Origin: Puccinellia tenuiflora
Lineage: Eukaryota; Streptophyta; Magnoliopsida; Poales; Poaceae
NCBI GenBank assembly: GCA_012064385.1
Contig: QRDG01000473.1
Location: 2,030,414 to 2,094,413 of the forward strand
DNA: 64,000 bases
Direction of reading: 5' to 3'
In this document: positions 46,001 through 56,516 of the stretch, in pieces
Position numbering within the stretch: the first letter of the stretch is position 1
Layout of the letters: each line of letters opens with the position of its first letter
Position numbers and translations under genes: made by a program
The notes under the pieces: generated by a model
What the model saw: the letters and a program-made list of their open reading frames with translations, nothing else
What the model was told of the DNA's origin: nothing
Databases searched by the model: none

Positions 46001-46652
46001 TCCTGGACGGGCACTGTTGCCGCGACGGTTTGTGCGGGGATGATCCCAATAACCAATCAATTGAGGTTGACGTTGTGCGAACCACACATGCAGTGGATCT
46101 GCTCTCTTTTGGCTTTGGCACGTGCGGAGATGACCCCGACTCGGCTGCATCGAGACCCGCGCGTGAGCTTCAAACCACGTACGCCTTTTCCTCTTCTAAT
46201 AAGAAAGTGTACGCCTTTTCCTCTTCTAATAAGAAAGTGTACGCCTTTTCTAGCCATTTCCAAAATGCCAAAAAAAAAAAAAATATTCCATGCGTGGTTC
46301 AGCAAGTATGCAAGTTGTGCGAGGTCAAGGCTGATCCACGACCTGATTTTTTCACGTGTGAATTGTGACGAGGCACCTGCTCATTAACAATTAGATAATG
46401 CACGTGTAGTACTAGTAGTACATCTAGCTGATAGATCTAACTATACTCGATAGATCACAAGTATATGTCCCAATCTCATACGGTCACACGCCACGGTGTG
46501 GGTGAGTACTAATCATCACACCCATGAGGGCCGGCCAGCCGATTGAGGCATATTGTCATTTTTTAAGACAATCAATGGAGAGAGATGGAGGGTTTACATC
46601 TGGAACAAGGAATAATGCGGTTGCCGGAACGGAGGTGGACAAACAAGCCCGG
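46001..46652. other. Intergenic DNA left of the CACTA element
   Basis: Apart from the 30-bp tandem repeat at 46181-46250 no feature is recognised. Frames at 45958-46368 and 46040-46387 read across that repeat and have no domain. Confidence 0.4.
46181..46250. repeat. 30-bp tandem repeat, about 2.3 copies
   Basis: The unit ACGCCTTTTCCTCTTCTAAT plus AAGAAAGTGT is repeated exactly at 46181 and 46211, then in part at 46241. Confidence 0.9.
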
Positions 46653-46935
46653 CACTACTAGAAAAAGAGGCTTTTGTCCAAAGCTTTTGTTCCGGTCGCA
46701 ATTTGAACCGGAACAGATGTGACCTTTAGTCCCGATTCAAACTGTCAGAACACCGTTGTGGCTTTCGTCCCGGTTCGAAGGCACCCTTTAGTCCCAGATC
46801 CAGCCACGAATCGGGACTAAAGATCTGCGGCCGACAGCCCCCGAGGTGAGAACCTTTCAGCCCCGGTTCGTATTACAAATCGGGACTAAAGATGAACCCT
46901 TTAATCCCGGTTTGTAATACGAACCGGTAATAAAG
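46653..46935. repeat. CACTA left terminus and subterminal repeats
   Basis: After the CACTA end come inverted pairs such as CCTTTAGTCCCAGATC / GAATCGGGACTAAAGAT, and CGGTTCGTATTAC near 46863 with its complement near 46912. Such subterminal repeats bind the element's DNA-binding protein in En/Spm systems. Confidence 0.85.
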
Positions 46936-47461
46936 GCCCACTCTCACTATATCACTTTCTTCCTGTCCGAGGAGCTCGAGTTCATCATCATTTTTCTCCT
47001 CTATCTCCTCTCCGAGCTCGAATTCATTAAATTTTTTTTTCATGATTTTTCAACATTAAGGGCGACTCATTTATCCAAAGGTTGTAATAGGTTACAAACT
47101 ACATCCTCCCGGAGCTCAAGTTCATCCTATTGCTAGTTTTGCTTCTCATTTCATTGGTATTGCTCGCTAGGTGTTTGATGAAATTCCTAAGTTAGTTTTG
47201 CTCAAAATCTATGTTAGTTGTATAATGCAAATTGGTAGTTTATTTGTTTTATATGCAATTTTAGCTCAAATTAAAGTATGATTTGTTGGTTTCGTGCCAT
47301 CGCAACAACGCCGTCGATCGCCCGCGCCGCCCCTTCGCCAGCACCACCTTGGTGAGCCTCTTGTTCTTATTAAAAAATAACAAATTTATTATTTATATGA
47401 TTTACATAGTTACTTGTATAATTTTCTTACTTGTATGATTGTTTGTTATATGTATAGTGCC
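46936..47461 (+). promoter_or_regulatory. CACTA 5' region, probable promoter and leader
   Basis: Two GAGCTCGAGTTCATC / GAGCTCGAATTCATT-like blocks occur at 46970-47030 with a third variant near 47105. A CG-rich leader-like stretch at 47298-47352 ends before a GTGAGC donor. No unique TATA box is assigned. Confidence 0.35.
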
Positions 47462-47888
47462 ATGGTTTTGATATCCGTCCCCGTCGACCCTCGTCCGGTC
47501 TATGATTCGGATGTGGTATATTTTCTTTTATAACTATTTTTTTAATTTCGTGTTTATAATAATTATGCCGACCAACACTTGACATAGATATTTTTATCTA
47601 GGACATATATGAACCGGAAATTCCAACCGACCCTCTTGTCGAGAAGTTAAATTTAGTTGAAAAGGATAACGATGATTTGAAAGAAAAATTGAAAAAAATT
47701 GAAGAAAATTGGAGTTGTATCTTGCCGATGTCGTCGATGATCACAAGATCAAGATGGATGCAATGCACTTGAAGATTAGAAAATATGCCATTAATAAAGA
47801 GGCTTGGTATTATTATGCTGTTGGATCAATGGTTACCTTAGTTGCGATTTTGATCGCATTTGTTGTTGCATTTAAATGCATTAGGTAG
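47462..47888 (+). pseudogene. CACTA accessory gene: small coiled-coil protein with C-terminal membrane segment
   Basis: The exon 47462-47515 (MVLISVPVDPRPVYDSDV) ends at a GTATA donor. The next exon starts at 47602 after ATCTAG and reads DIYEPEIPTDPLVEKLNLVE followed by a Lys/Glu heptad-like helix. A one-base frameshift near 47707 is needed to continue in DVVDDHKIKMDAMHLKIRKY and then WYYYAVGSMVTLVAILIAFV to the TAG at 47886-47888. The product, about 115 residues, would be a coiled coil with a single C-terminal membrane helix, a tail-anchor layout. Similar small proteins are, from memory, predicted many times in wheat and barley next to CACTA genes. Function unknown; a role as a partner of the transposase is conjecture. 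An upstream exon may exist (47298-47352). Confidence 0.6.
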
Positions 47889-48094
47889 TTTGTATGTTAG
47901 TTTCAATGTATGTTATAATTATGAGATTTATGTATTACATTTGGTCACTACTCTGATTTGGTTTTAATGTGATGAACTTGTATTAATTAATTTGGTCACT
48001 TCTCTATTCATGATGTTGTGTGTAATGATTTTTAATATACTTATATAATGCAGATGAGTCGGCAATATATATCTCGCAATATATGAGGTGCTCG

Positions 48095-48626
48095 ATGTAC
48101 CGGCAATGGATGTACGTTGACCGACGGACTGGTTAGTTCGTTACGGGCCTGCGTAGTTTTATCGGTGTGGCCGAGGCAAACAATCGGAATGGTTTTATGT
48201 GTTGTCCATATGTTGTCTGTCAGAATAAGAAGGATTACTCTTTCTCGAAAATCCTTCACACCCACATGCTTCGGTACGGTTTCATGCCCAGCTATAATTG
48301 TTGAACCAAGCACGGAGAAACAGGGGTTATGATGGAAGAAAATGAAGAAGAAGAGGATGGTGACAACTATCCTATATACCCTGAATACGGTGATACTGCA
48401 ACGGGGGAAGCTGAAGATCAAGAGGCATTAGATGAGCCGGCTGATGATCTTGGTCGTGCCATTGCTGATGCACGGAGAGACTGCGGAACTGAAAATAAGA
48501 GGTCGAAATTCGCGCGCATGTTAGAGGATCACAACAAACCGTTGTACCCAAATTGCGAAGATGGCCTGAAAAAGCTAGGTATCACACTGGAATTGTTGCA
48601 ATGGAAGGCAGAGAACGGTCTGACTG
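48095..48626 (+). pseudogene. CACTA TNP2 transposase, N-terminal part
   Basis: From ATG 48095 the frame reads MYRQWMYVDRRTG, then TAG at 48134-48136, then FVTGLRSFIGVAEANN, the transposase-associated domain with CCPYVVCQNKK and HTHMLRYGFMPSY. A TGA at 48302-48304 replaces the expected Trp. An acidic stretch (MMEENEEEEDGDNYP) and the segment ending LQWKAENGLT follow. The LTR retrotransposon cuts the frame exactly at 48626; the same frame resumes at 52895. En/Spm transposases cut and join the element ends in the nucleus. The two nonsense codons predate or accompany the insertion and by themselves inactivate this copy. Confidence 0.88.
48622..48626. repeat. Target site duplication GACTG, left copy
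   Basis: GACTG precedes the LTR here and follows the second LTR at 52890-52894. Removing the element and one copy restores the transposase frame. Confidence 0.95.
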
Positions 48627-49826
48627 TGTCGGGGATGCAACCCCGGTATCCCAAAGTTATGGGGTGATTGAATTAGTAAAAGAGATAAAAGCAGGAGTTA
48701 AATAGTTAGAAGATAGAGAAAAAAGGAGGAGAAGGCTGCGCGGGCCGAAACTGGATTGAATTGGACAGACATAACCAAAACCAGGCCGGCATAAGGCTTG
48801 TCTCGGATTGCTTAATCCAGACGGGCTCTTGCTTCCTTCCCATGGGCTGCCGCTAGGGCCGACATGGCCCCATCTCGGTCCGACCGAGTCTCCAGCATCC
48901 TGCTGGGCCCGAGATCCCAGCACTCGGATGGGCCGAGTCAACAGCATCCGGGTGGGCCGGTCGTCCCGGGTCTCCTCTTACCCGGCCGAGTTCTCCTTCT
49001 CCCGCTGGGCCGTGCTATCCGGGATCCCCTGATTCGGATCCTCACCATCGAGCCGAGTAAGGCAGGCTGGCATGCCAAGGATCAGATGACCTGATCGCCA
49101 GGCCGGTGACGTATGGACCTATCGATCGTCCGAGACAAGCGTGTCTCGGTAAGCCAACGTCTCCACACGACGACGAGTTGCCGATGCCAGCATCCCCTGG
49201 ATCCATCGCCCCGCGTCCCGGTGCACCACTTTCTGCCGGGTGATGGTGTTACGACCTCCCGTATACTCCGTCGGCAAGAGCACATACTAGCAGATACCAC
49301 CTACCAGAGGATAAGATCGTTGACGAGGAGATGCTGCAGACACGGACCAGAAGACAAGGACCACTGTAGACATGGTTTGCACTATTGGGAAATAGTCTGA
49401 TTAGACCCCAGTAATCACATCGGTGAATATTGCTTCTTGCCCCCTTGTCCCCTGGTTGTCCCCTAGGCTCTCTCTATTTAAAGAGCACCAGGGGGAGGAG
49501 ACGAGGGGCACGGCGCAGGCAGCCTCCTTAGCTCATTTTCTCCCCAGCATTCTCTGCTAGCTCCTTACTCCGCAGAAGCTTAGTGCTGCTTAGCTCAGGA
49601 TAGAGATACAGCTCAAGGAGCACTCTTGTAATATGGATCGATGCACAAATATAGTCAGACAAGCAGGAGTAGGGGTTTTACCTCCTCACGAGGGCCCCGA
49701 ACCTGGGTAAATCGTGTGTATGTTCGTGTGATATCTATTGCACAATCCCTCCCCGAATCCTCTAGCGTCCAATCGGCCCCCAAACTCAAGCCTATCCCTA
49801 GGGATCTGTTGTTCACCACGACGACA
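48627..49826 (+). repeat. E4 left (5') LTR
   Basis: A 1200-bp LTR from TGTCGGGG to ACGACA. The frames inside it (for example 48808-49032) are not conserved between the two LTR copies and are not called. Confidence 0.95.
49475..49482 (+). promoter_or_regulatory. TATA box of the E4 left LTR
   Basis: TATTTAAA follows a CT-rich stretch (GGCTCTCTC). The equivalent in the right LTR is 52538-52545. Confidence 0.65.
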
Positions 49827-49827
49827 G

Positions 49828-49846
49828 TTGGCGCCCACCATGGGGC
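49828..49846 (+). other. Primer-binding site of E4
   Basis: TTGGCGCCCACCATGGGGC starts one base after the LTR. The TGGCGCC start is a common plant retrotransposon primer site type (tRNA other than Met). One base differs from the CACCGTGGGGC form I recall as usual. Confidence 0.75.
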
Positions 49847-50253
49847 TGGTAGTGGCGCTAGCTGGGCTAATTTCGGACGGGACCTTCTTCATCAACTCCG
49901 GCGAGCACCTCGCGTGCCGTCGCGGGGTTTCCGCTCGCCGGGCCGCTTCATCAAGTTCTTCTTCACCGGCGCCAACGTCGTCAACAAATCTCCGGGGTGA
50001 CACAGTCGGCTGGCCGTGCTCTTGGCTTGCCAGGCGGTTCTACGTCAACACCGCCGCTACGCTCGTAGGCCTTTCGGGCATCGTCAATTCGGACGGAATC
50101 TTCTTCAGTAACTCGGGGACTCGGCATCACCGAGTTCGAACTTGCCGCTGTAGGCAGTGGCAGGCGCAGCCTATAGCAGCAAACATCATCAACAGATCCC
50201 GGTTAGTCAATCCTAAAAACTACTCGGGGACTGCCCCTTCGCACTTTGCTTAG
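49840..50253 (+). CDS. Small ORF overlapping the E4 primer site, 137 residues, unknown
   Basis: The ATG lies within the primer-site block itself. The protein contains two diverged copies of one motif, LISDGTFFINSGEH and IVNSDGIFFSNSGTR, about 80 residues apart, with Ser/Ala-rich sequence and a WPCSWLARRFYVNT segment between them. There is no gag, zinc knuckle or enzyme motif. It may be a vestige of the internal leader with chance coding capacity; the duplication is visible at DNA level (about 49855-49905 and 50070-50130). Confidence 0.25.
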   Translation: MGLVVALAGLISDGTFFINSGEHLACRRGVSARRAASSSSSSPAPTSSTNLRGDTVGWPCSWLARRFYVNTAATLVGLSGIVNSDGIFFSNSGTRHHRVRTCRCRQWQAQPIAANIINRSRLVNPKNYSGTAPSHFA

Positions 50254-51690
50254 TTGTGTTTCCCGGGAGAAAAGTGTTTTGACCCGGCAGCTGGTTAGCT
50301 ATTAGCTTAGCTTTTTTCCTAGACAAGAAAAGTTACTCGGGGACTCGGTTGAGCTCGAGTCTGCCTCCTCGTATTTAATTTCGCTGCTAGATTCAGTTTC
50401 CGGCAAGTGCCAGGTTTATTTCATTCTGTAAATAGAACTGCTGTTCGCATTAAATATTCGGTATATATGTGTTGGGGCTAATATCATACAGAGGTGCCGG
50501 ATTTACCGGATTATTATTTATCACAAGAATCAGAGCATTATCGGCATTCCCGAATCACCGTTTATGTCGGTTCAGCTTATCCCGGACTATCGTTGATATT
50601 GGCTTGCCGAATCATAAATGGCATATCATCCCGACATATCTTACATCGGCAAATCAGAGTATCACCGCACAATATCTCCAAATCGCCGTTTATTTTGGCT
50701 CGCCAAATATCTAGACATCCTGTAATATCTCGAGTCACCGTTATTTCGGTTCGCCAAAGCATCGCGGCATTTATCTCGTATCGACAGGCATCTCGCAAAT
50801 CTATGTCGGCTTTACAGACTATCATAATTCTTCAGTTATCCGAGTTTATCAGAATATCATAGCATCAATATCTCGGTGCACCGAGTCGAAAAATATCTAA
50901 ACTCACCGAGTGTTACGCGTTGAGAAATATCTCAACTCGTCATCCGACAAATGCCTATCAAGGCAGAATGACAAATTCAGTCAAGGACGGCTATATGTCG
51001 GTCCAGCTCATGCTGCCGGCATACCAATTTCGGTAATGCCCAGGAAGGCTAGAAACCGGTATAAAAATATACCCAAGAGGCCAAAACGTCGAATCAGCTA
51101 ATGCTGGAGACATCGGATGTCGGTAAACCGACATATAAAAATATGCCCAAGAGGCCAAAATGTCGAACCAGCTAATGTTGGAGACATCGGATGTCGGTAA
51201 ACCGACATATAAAAAATATGCCCAAGAGGCCGACATATCAAACCAGCTGAGGCTGGAGATATTTATGTCGGAAAACGCCCAGAGTGGCTAAAACCGACAT
51301 ATGAGATGTGCCCAGAGTGGCCGAGATACCGACACGTATGAAATATGCCCATGCAGGCACAATAACAATCCAGCAAAAAGCTGTTGATATCCGACATATG
51401 AAATATGCTCAGGCAGAGTGTCAAATCGCCCAACGTCGGCAGAAACATCTATGTGTGGCCATGCCCGTGCATGCGACGCGTTTCCAGTGCAAACTGTCCA
51501 TCTTGTTGTTGATTCGGATGAGCTCGGTCAACCGGATGGCGCGTTTAATCTAGAGGGCATGGCTAAACGACATACTTATGATGATGCCCGTGCTGGCAAG
51601 ATGATCCTTTCATGGAGATTCTGGTGTTGGATATTTATTTTTATAAGTCTGCGCGCGACTCTACGAGTCCCCCACAGCCTCGGGGACTAG
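50254..51690 (+). other. E4 internal non-coding region
   Basis: The region consists of diverged short repeats. The phrase TCACCGTTTATGTCGGTTC and its variants recur near 50550, 50680 and 50735, and a 74-75-bp tandem repeat lies at 51063-51260. The last part (51418-51690) is open for 90 codons but shows no known domain. GAGTCCCCCACAGCCTCGGG just before the right LTR lies where the polypurine tract should be. Confidence 0.6.
51063..51260 (+). repeat. Tandem repeat, unit 74-75 bp, inside E4
   Basis: CCCAAGAGGCC recurs at 51072, 51146 and 51221, each within AAAATATGCCCAAGAGGCC-type context, and two units contain ACATCGGATGTCGGTAAACC. Degenerate half-units with GCCCAGAGTGGC follow to about 51330. 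Confidence 0.85.
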
Positions 51691-52889
51691 TGTCGGGGAT
51701 GCAACCCCGGTATCCCAAAGTTATGGGGTGATTGAATTAGTAAAAGAGATAAAAGCAGGAGTTAAATAGTTAGAAGATAGAGAAAAAAGGAGGAGAAGGC
51801 AGCGCGGGCCGAAACTGGATTGAATTGGACAGACATAACCAAAACCAGGCCAGCATAAGGCTTGTCTCGGATTGCTTAATCCAGACGGGCTCTTGCTTCC
51901 TTCCCATGGGCTGCCGCTGGGCCGACATGGCCCCATCTCGGTCCGACCGAGTCTCCAGCATCCTGCTGGGCCCGAGCTCCCAGCACTCGGATGGGCCGAG
52001 TCAACAGCATCCGGGTGGGCCGGTCGTCCCGGGTCTCCTCTTACCCGGCCGAGTTCTCCTTCTCCCGCTGGGCCGTGCTATCCGGGATCCCCTGATTCGG
52101 ATCTTCACGCTCGGGCCGAGTAAGGCAGGCCGGCATGCCAAGGATGAGATGACCTGATCGACAGGCCGGTGACGTATGGACCTCTAGATCGTCCGAGACC
52201 AGCGGGTCTCGATAAGCCAACGTCTCCACACGACGACGAGTTGTCGATGCCAGCATCCCCTGGGTCCATCGCCCCGTGTCTCGGTGCACCACTTTCTGCC
52301 GGATAATGGTGTTGCGGCCTCCCGTATACTCCGTTGGCATGAGCACGTGCTAGCAGATACCACCTACCAGAGGATAAGATCGTTGACGAGGAGATGCTGC
52401 AGACACGGACCAGAAGACAAGGACCACTGTAGACATGGTTTGCACTATTGGGAGATAGTCTGATTAGACCCCAGTAATCACATCGGTGAATATTGCTTCT
52501 TGCCCCCTTGTCCCCTGGTTGTCCCCTGGGCTCTCTCTATTTAAAGAGCACCAGGGGGAGGAGACGAGGGACACGGCGCAGGCAGCCTCCTTAGCTCATT
52601 TTCTCCCCAGCATTCTCTGCTAGCTCCTTCCTCCGCAGAAGCTTAGCGCTGCTTAGCTCAGGATAGAGATACAGCTCAAGGAGCACTCTTGTAATATGGA
52701 TCGATGCACAAATATAGTCAGACAAGCAGGAGTAGGGGTTTTACCTCCTCACGAGGGCCCCGAACCTGGGTAAATCGTGTGTATGTTCGTGTGATATCTA
52801 TTGCACAATCCCTCCCCGAATCCTCTAGCGTCCAATCGGCCCCCAAACTCAAGCCTATCCCTAGGCATCTGTTGTTCATCACGACGACA
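51691..52889 (+). repeat. E4 right (3') LTR
   Basis: A 1199-bp copy of the left LTR with one single-base deletion (near 51918) and about 34 substitutions by hand count. The TATA box is at 52538-52545. Confidence 0.95.
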
Positions 52890-52894
52890 GACTG

Positions 52895-54560
52895 ACAAGG
52901 GATTTGAAAAGTTGCTGAAAATAATGAAGAAGAACCTTCCAAAGGGTAACGAATTGCCCGCCAGTACGTACGAAGCAAAGAAGGTTGTCTGCCCTCTAGA
53001 ATTAGACGTGCAGAAGATACATGCATGCATGCCCTAATGACTGCATCCTCTACTGTGGTGAGGAGTACGAGAATTTGGATGCATGCCCGGTATGCACTGC
53101 ATTGCGGTATAAGATCAGACGAGATGACCCTGGTGATGTTGAGGGCGAGCACCCCAGGAAACGTTTGTTCAGAAACAAAGAGCATGCCAGGTTATTGCGA
53201 TGCCACAAAGAATACCGTAAGAAAGACGTGATGTTGAGACACCCCGCTGATGGGTCGCAGTGGACAGATGACGCAAGGAACTTAAGGTTTGGTCTAAGTA
53301 CAGATGGCATGAATCCTTTTGGAGAGTTGAGCTGCAGTCATAGCACGTGGTCTGTGCTACTTATGAAGCGGAAGTTCATTATGATGCCAGTGCTCATCCA
53401 AGGCCCAAAGCAACCCGGCAACGACATTGATGTGTACCTGAGGCCTTTAGTTGAAGAACTTTTATATTTGTGGCGTGAAGAAGGTGTACGTGTATGGGAT
53501 GAGCACAAACAGGTAGAATTTGACCTACGAGCGTTGTTGTTCGTAACCATCAATGATTGGCCAACCCTTAGTAACCTTTCAGGACAAATAAACAAGGGAT
53601 ACAATGCATGCACGCACTGTTTAGAGGAGACTGATAGTACATATTTGGAGAAATGTAAGAAGGTTGTGTACCTGGGGCATCGTCGATTTATTCCGACCAA
53701 GCATCCCGTAAGAAAGAAAGGCAAACATTTCAAAGGTATGCCCGATCATCGGAGGAAGCCTGACCACCGTACTGGTGATGATATATTTGGTATGGTCAAG
53801 AATCTAGAAGTGATCTTTGGAAAGGGTCCTGGTGGTCAATCTGTTCCGAATGACGGTACCGAACACGCGCCCATGTGGAAGAAGAAATCTATATTTTGGG
53901 AGCTACCCTATTGGAAATTCCTAGAGGTCCGCTCTTCAATCGACGTGATGCACGTGACGAAGAATCTTTGCGTGAACCTGCTAGGCTTCCTGGGCGTGTA
54001 TGGGAAGACAAAAGATACACCGGAAGCACGGGAGGACCAGCAACGTATGAAAGACCCAAACAACATGCATCCACCGGACAAGACCCGGACCAGCTACGCT
54101 CTTACCAAAGCAGAGAAGGAAATCTTTTTTGAATGCCTGAGCAATATCAAGGTCCCGTCTGGCTTCTCGTCGAATATAAAAGGAATAATAAATATGGCAG
54201 AGAAAAAATTCCAAAACCTGAAGTCTCATGACTGCCACGTGATTATGACGCACTTGCTTCCGATTGCATTGAGGGGGCTTCTACCGGAAAATGTTCGAAT
54301 ACCCATTGTGAAGCTATGTGCATTCCTCAATGCAATATCTCAAAAGGTAATCAATCCAGATATTCTGCCAAGGTTACAGTATGCAGTGGTCCAATGTCTT
54401 GTTAGTTTTGAGTTGGTGTTCCCACCATCGTTCTTCAATATTATGACGCATCTCCTGGTTCACCTAGTCGAAGAGATTGCCATTCTCGGTCATATATTTC
54501 TACACAATATGTTCCCCTTTGAGAGGTTCATGGGAGTTTTAAAGAAATATGTCCACATAA
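52895..54560 (+). pseudogene. CACTA TNP2 transposase, central catalytic part
   Basis: The frame resumes with DKGFEKLLKIMKKNLPKGNE and reaches DVQKIHAC. There a CATG repeat (CATGCATGCATG near 53020-53034) has one extra 4-base unit and shifts the frame. From 53021 the shifted frame is open through 54560 and reads PNDCILYCGEEYENLDACPVC (a zinc-binding CX2C pattern), FVTINDWPTLSNLSGQINKG, CTHCLEETDS and the conserved SSIDVMHVTKNLCVNLLGFL. The DUF4218-type region follows (LLPIALRGLLPENVR, MTHLLVHLVEEI, MFPFERFMGVLKKYVH). A frameshift near 54560 ends it. It is the nuclear transposase that recognises CACTA ends; this copy is inactivated. Confidence 0.9.
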
Positions 54561-55505
54561 CCGTACTAGGCCAGAAGGAAGCATCTCTAAGGGCTATGGA
54601 ACAGAGGAGGTCATTGAGTTCTGTGTTGACTTTATTCCTGACCTTAAGCCGATTGGTGTTCCACAATCACGGCATGAGGGGATACTGAGTGGAAAAGGCA
54701 CGCTAGGAAAGAAACCAAAAATATGTATGGACGGGCATTCTTTAACTCAAGCACACTACACAGTTCTACAGAGTTCTAGCTTGGTGGCTCCGTATATCGA
54801 GAAACACATGAATATAGTACGGTCCCAACACCCGGGATAGTCTGACACCTGGATTACACATGAACACATTGAGACTTTCGGCGGTTGGTTGCGAACACAT
54901 CTCATGAATAATAACAATGTTGGAGATCAGCTGTACTTGTTGGCCAGGTCACCATCTTCGACTGTATTTACTTTGCAAGGGTACGAGATAAATGGGAATA
55001 CATTTTACACGATCGCCCAAGATAAAAAGAGCACCAACCAAAACAGCGGTGTCCGCTTTGATGCAACAAATAACAATGGGCAAAAGGACACATATTATGG
55101 TTACATAGAAGAGATATGGGAACTTGACTATGGACCTTCTTTTAAGGTCCCTTTGTTTCGGTGCAAATGGGTCAACCTGAATGGAGTCGGGGTTCAGGTA
55201 GACAAGTTGTACGGAATGACAACAGTGGATCTCAACAATCTTGGTTACAGAGACGAACCATTCGTCCTAGCCAATGATGCGGCTCAGGTTTCTATGTGAA
55301 GGACATGTCTACCAAACCGAGAAAAAGAAAAAATAAGCAAACGAATAAATCATCCGACAAGCCAAAGCGTCACATAGTTCTTTCAGGGAAAAAAAACATC
55401 GTAGGAGTGGAGGATAAGACAGACATGTTAGAAGATTATAATAAGTTTGATGAAATTCCGCCCTTCATGGTGAACATTGACCCAAGCATCGTGTTAAATG
55501 ATTAA
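54561..55505 (+). pseudogene. CACTA TNP2 transposase, C-terminal part (DUF4216-type)
   Basis: After the frameshift the sequence reads EEVIEFCVDFIPDLKPIGVP in the correct frame. A TAG at 54838-54840 interrupts it before SDTWITHEHIETFGGWLRTH. The open part 54889-55299 contains YYGYIEEIWELDYGPSFKVP and FRCKWVNLNGVGVQVDKLYG, typical of the DUF4216 region, and ends at NDAAQVS where one missing base shifts the frame. The tail (55296-55505) is KDMSTKPRKRKNK, a basic stretch that could serve in nuclear import, then an acidic end and the stop at 55503-55505. Confidence 0.85.
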
Positions 55506-55655
55506 GATGCTCCATTGTTACGGCTGACGCGATCATAAGCAAGGGACATACGCTAGATGGGGATGTTGATTATGTGTAATAATATATTAAATATTTATGT
55601 ATGAGTGTTCTCAAACTTGGCACACATGTGTATCTTATTTTTTTGACATACAGAT

Positions 55656-56230
55656 GTCCTCTGTCTTTGCCTTCCGGACTAGCTTGACTATAGTATGAAC
55701 CCTCTTAGCACTGAGAGAACGCTTCTATGCCTAGCCCCTCGAAGATGTCATAGGTCACTGCCCAATGACATCTTCGAGAAGCTCGTGCATAGAGGAGTCC
55801 TCTGTCTTCGCTTTCCGGCTAGCTTGACTACAGTATGAACCCTCTTAGCACTGAGAGAACGCTTCTATGCCGAGCCCCTTGAAGATGTCATAGGTCACTG
55901 CCCAACTACATCTTCGAGAAGCTCGTGCATAGAGGAGTCGTCTGTCTTCGCTTTCCCGCTAGCTTGACTACAGTATGAACCCTCTTAGCACTGAGAGAAT
56001 GCTTCTATGCCGAGCCCCTCGAAGATGTCATAGGTCACTGCCCAACGACATCTTCGAGAAGCTCGTGCATAGAGGAGTCCTCTATCTTTGCTTTCCGGCT
56101 AGCTTGACTACAGTATGAACCCTCTTAGCACTGAGAGAATGCTTCTATGCCGAGCCTCTCGAAGATGTCATAGGTCACTACCCAATGACATCTTCAAGAA
56201 GCTCGTGCATAGAGGAGTCCTCTGTCTTCT
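55656..56230. repeat. Tandem array, unit 140-141 bp, four copies plus a partial one
   Basis: Units start at 55656, 55797, 55937, 56077 and (partial) 56217 with GTCCTCTGTCTTYGC-like sequence. Each contains an inverted repeat, CTCGAAGATGTCAT and ATGACATCTTCGAG around a 13-base loop in the best copies, so every unit can fold into a 14-bp hairpin. It lies just downstream of the TNP2 stop codon. Confidence 0.93.
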
Positions 56231-56314
56231 CTTTCTGTTGTTGTCGTGCTCTCTTGTTCTTAATCTCCTCTTCATGGTGGGTATTTATAGCTAAAAGATC
56301 AGGGCAATTCTTCA

Positions 56315-56353
56315 CCTTTAGTCCCGGTTGGTAGCTGGAACCGGGACTAAAGG
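56315..56353. repeat. Isolated CACTA subterminal-type inverted repeat
   Basis: CCTTTAGTCCCGGTT and AACCGGGACTAAAGG face each other around a short spacer. Confidence 0.85.
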
Positions 56354-56516
56354 AGCATTGATATGTGCGCCTTATCTTCTGCTTGAGATCCAACGGCTCA
56401 CAAGCGCTCGAAAGAAACACACCGCTGATCCCACGGCTCAAAAGCGTTCGAAGGAAACACACGATCTGTGTGCTTCTTCATGATTGGGCATACTAAAAAA
56501 TGAATTTGTTATAATT

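Larger units (their letters stand above)
48627..52889 (+). mobile_element. Non-autonomous LTR retrotransposon E4 inserted in the TNP2 gene
   Basis: Two LTRs (1200 and 1199 bp) begin TGTCGGGGATG and end CGACGACA, with GACTG duplications outside. The internal region is only 1864 bp and has no gag, protease, RT or integrase motif, so the element depends on proteins supplied elsewhere. The primer site and TATA box place transcription on the plus strand. About 35 differences between the LTRs were counted by hand (roughly 2.9%), mostly transitions as expected for methylated CpG/CpNpG decay. Confidence 0.95.

Noticed and set aside
46057..46368. ORFs with repeated residues (for example the YAFSSSNKKV type)
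   Set aside because: The repetition is the translation of a 30-bp DNA tandem repeat and is open on both strands.
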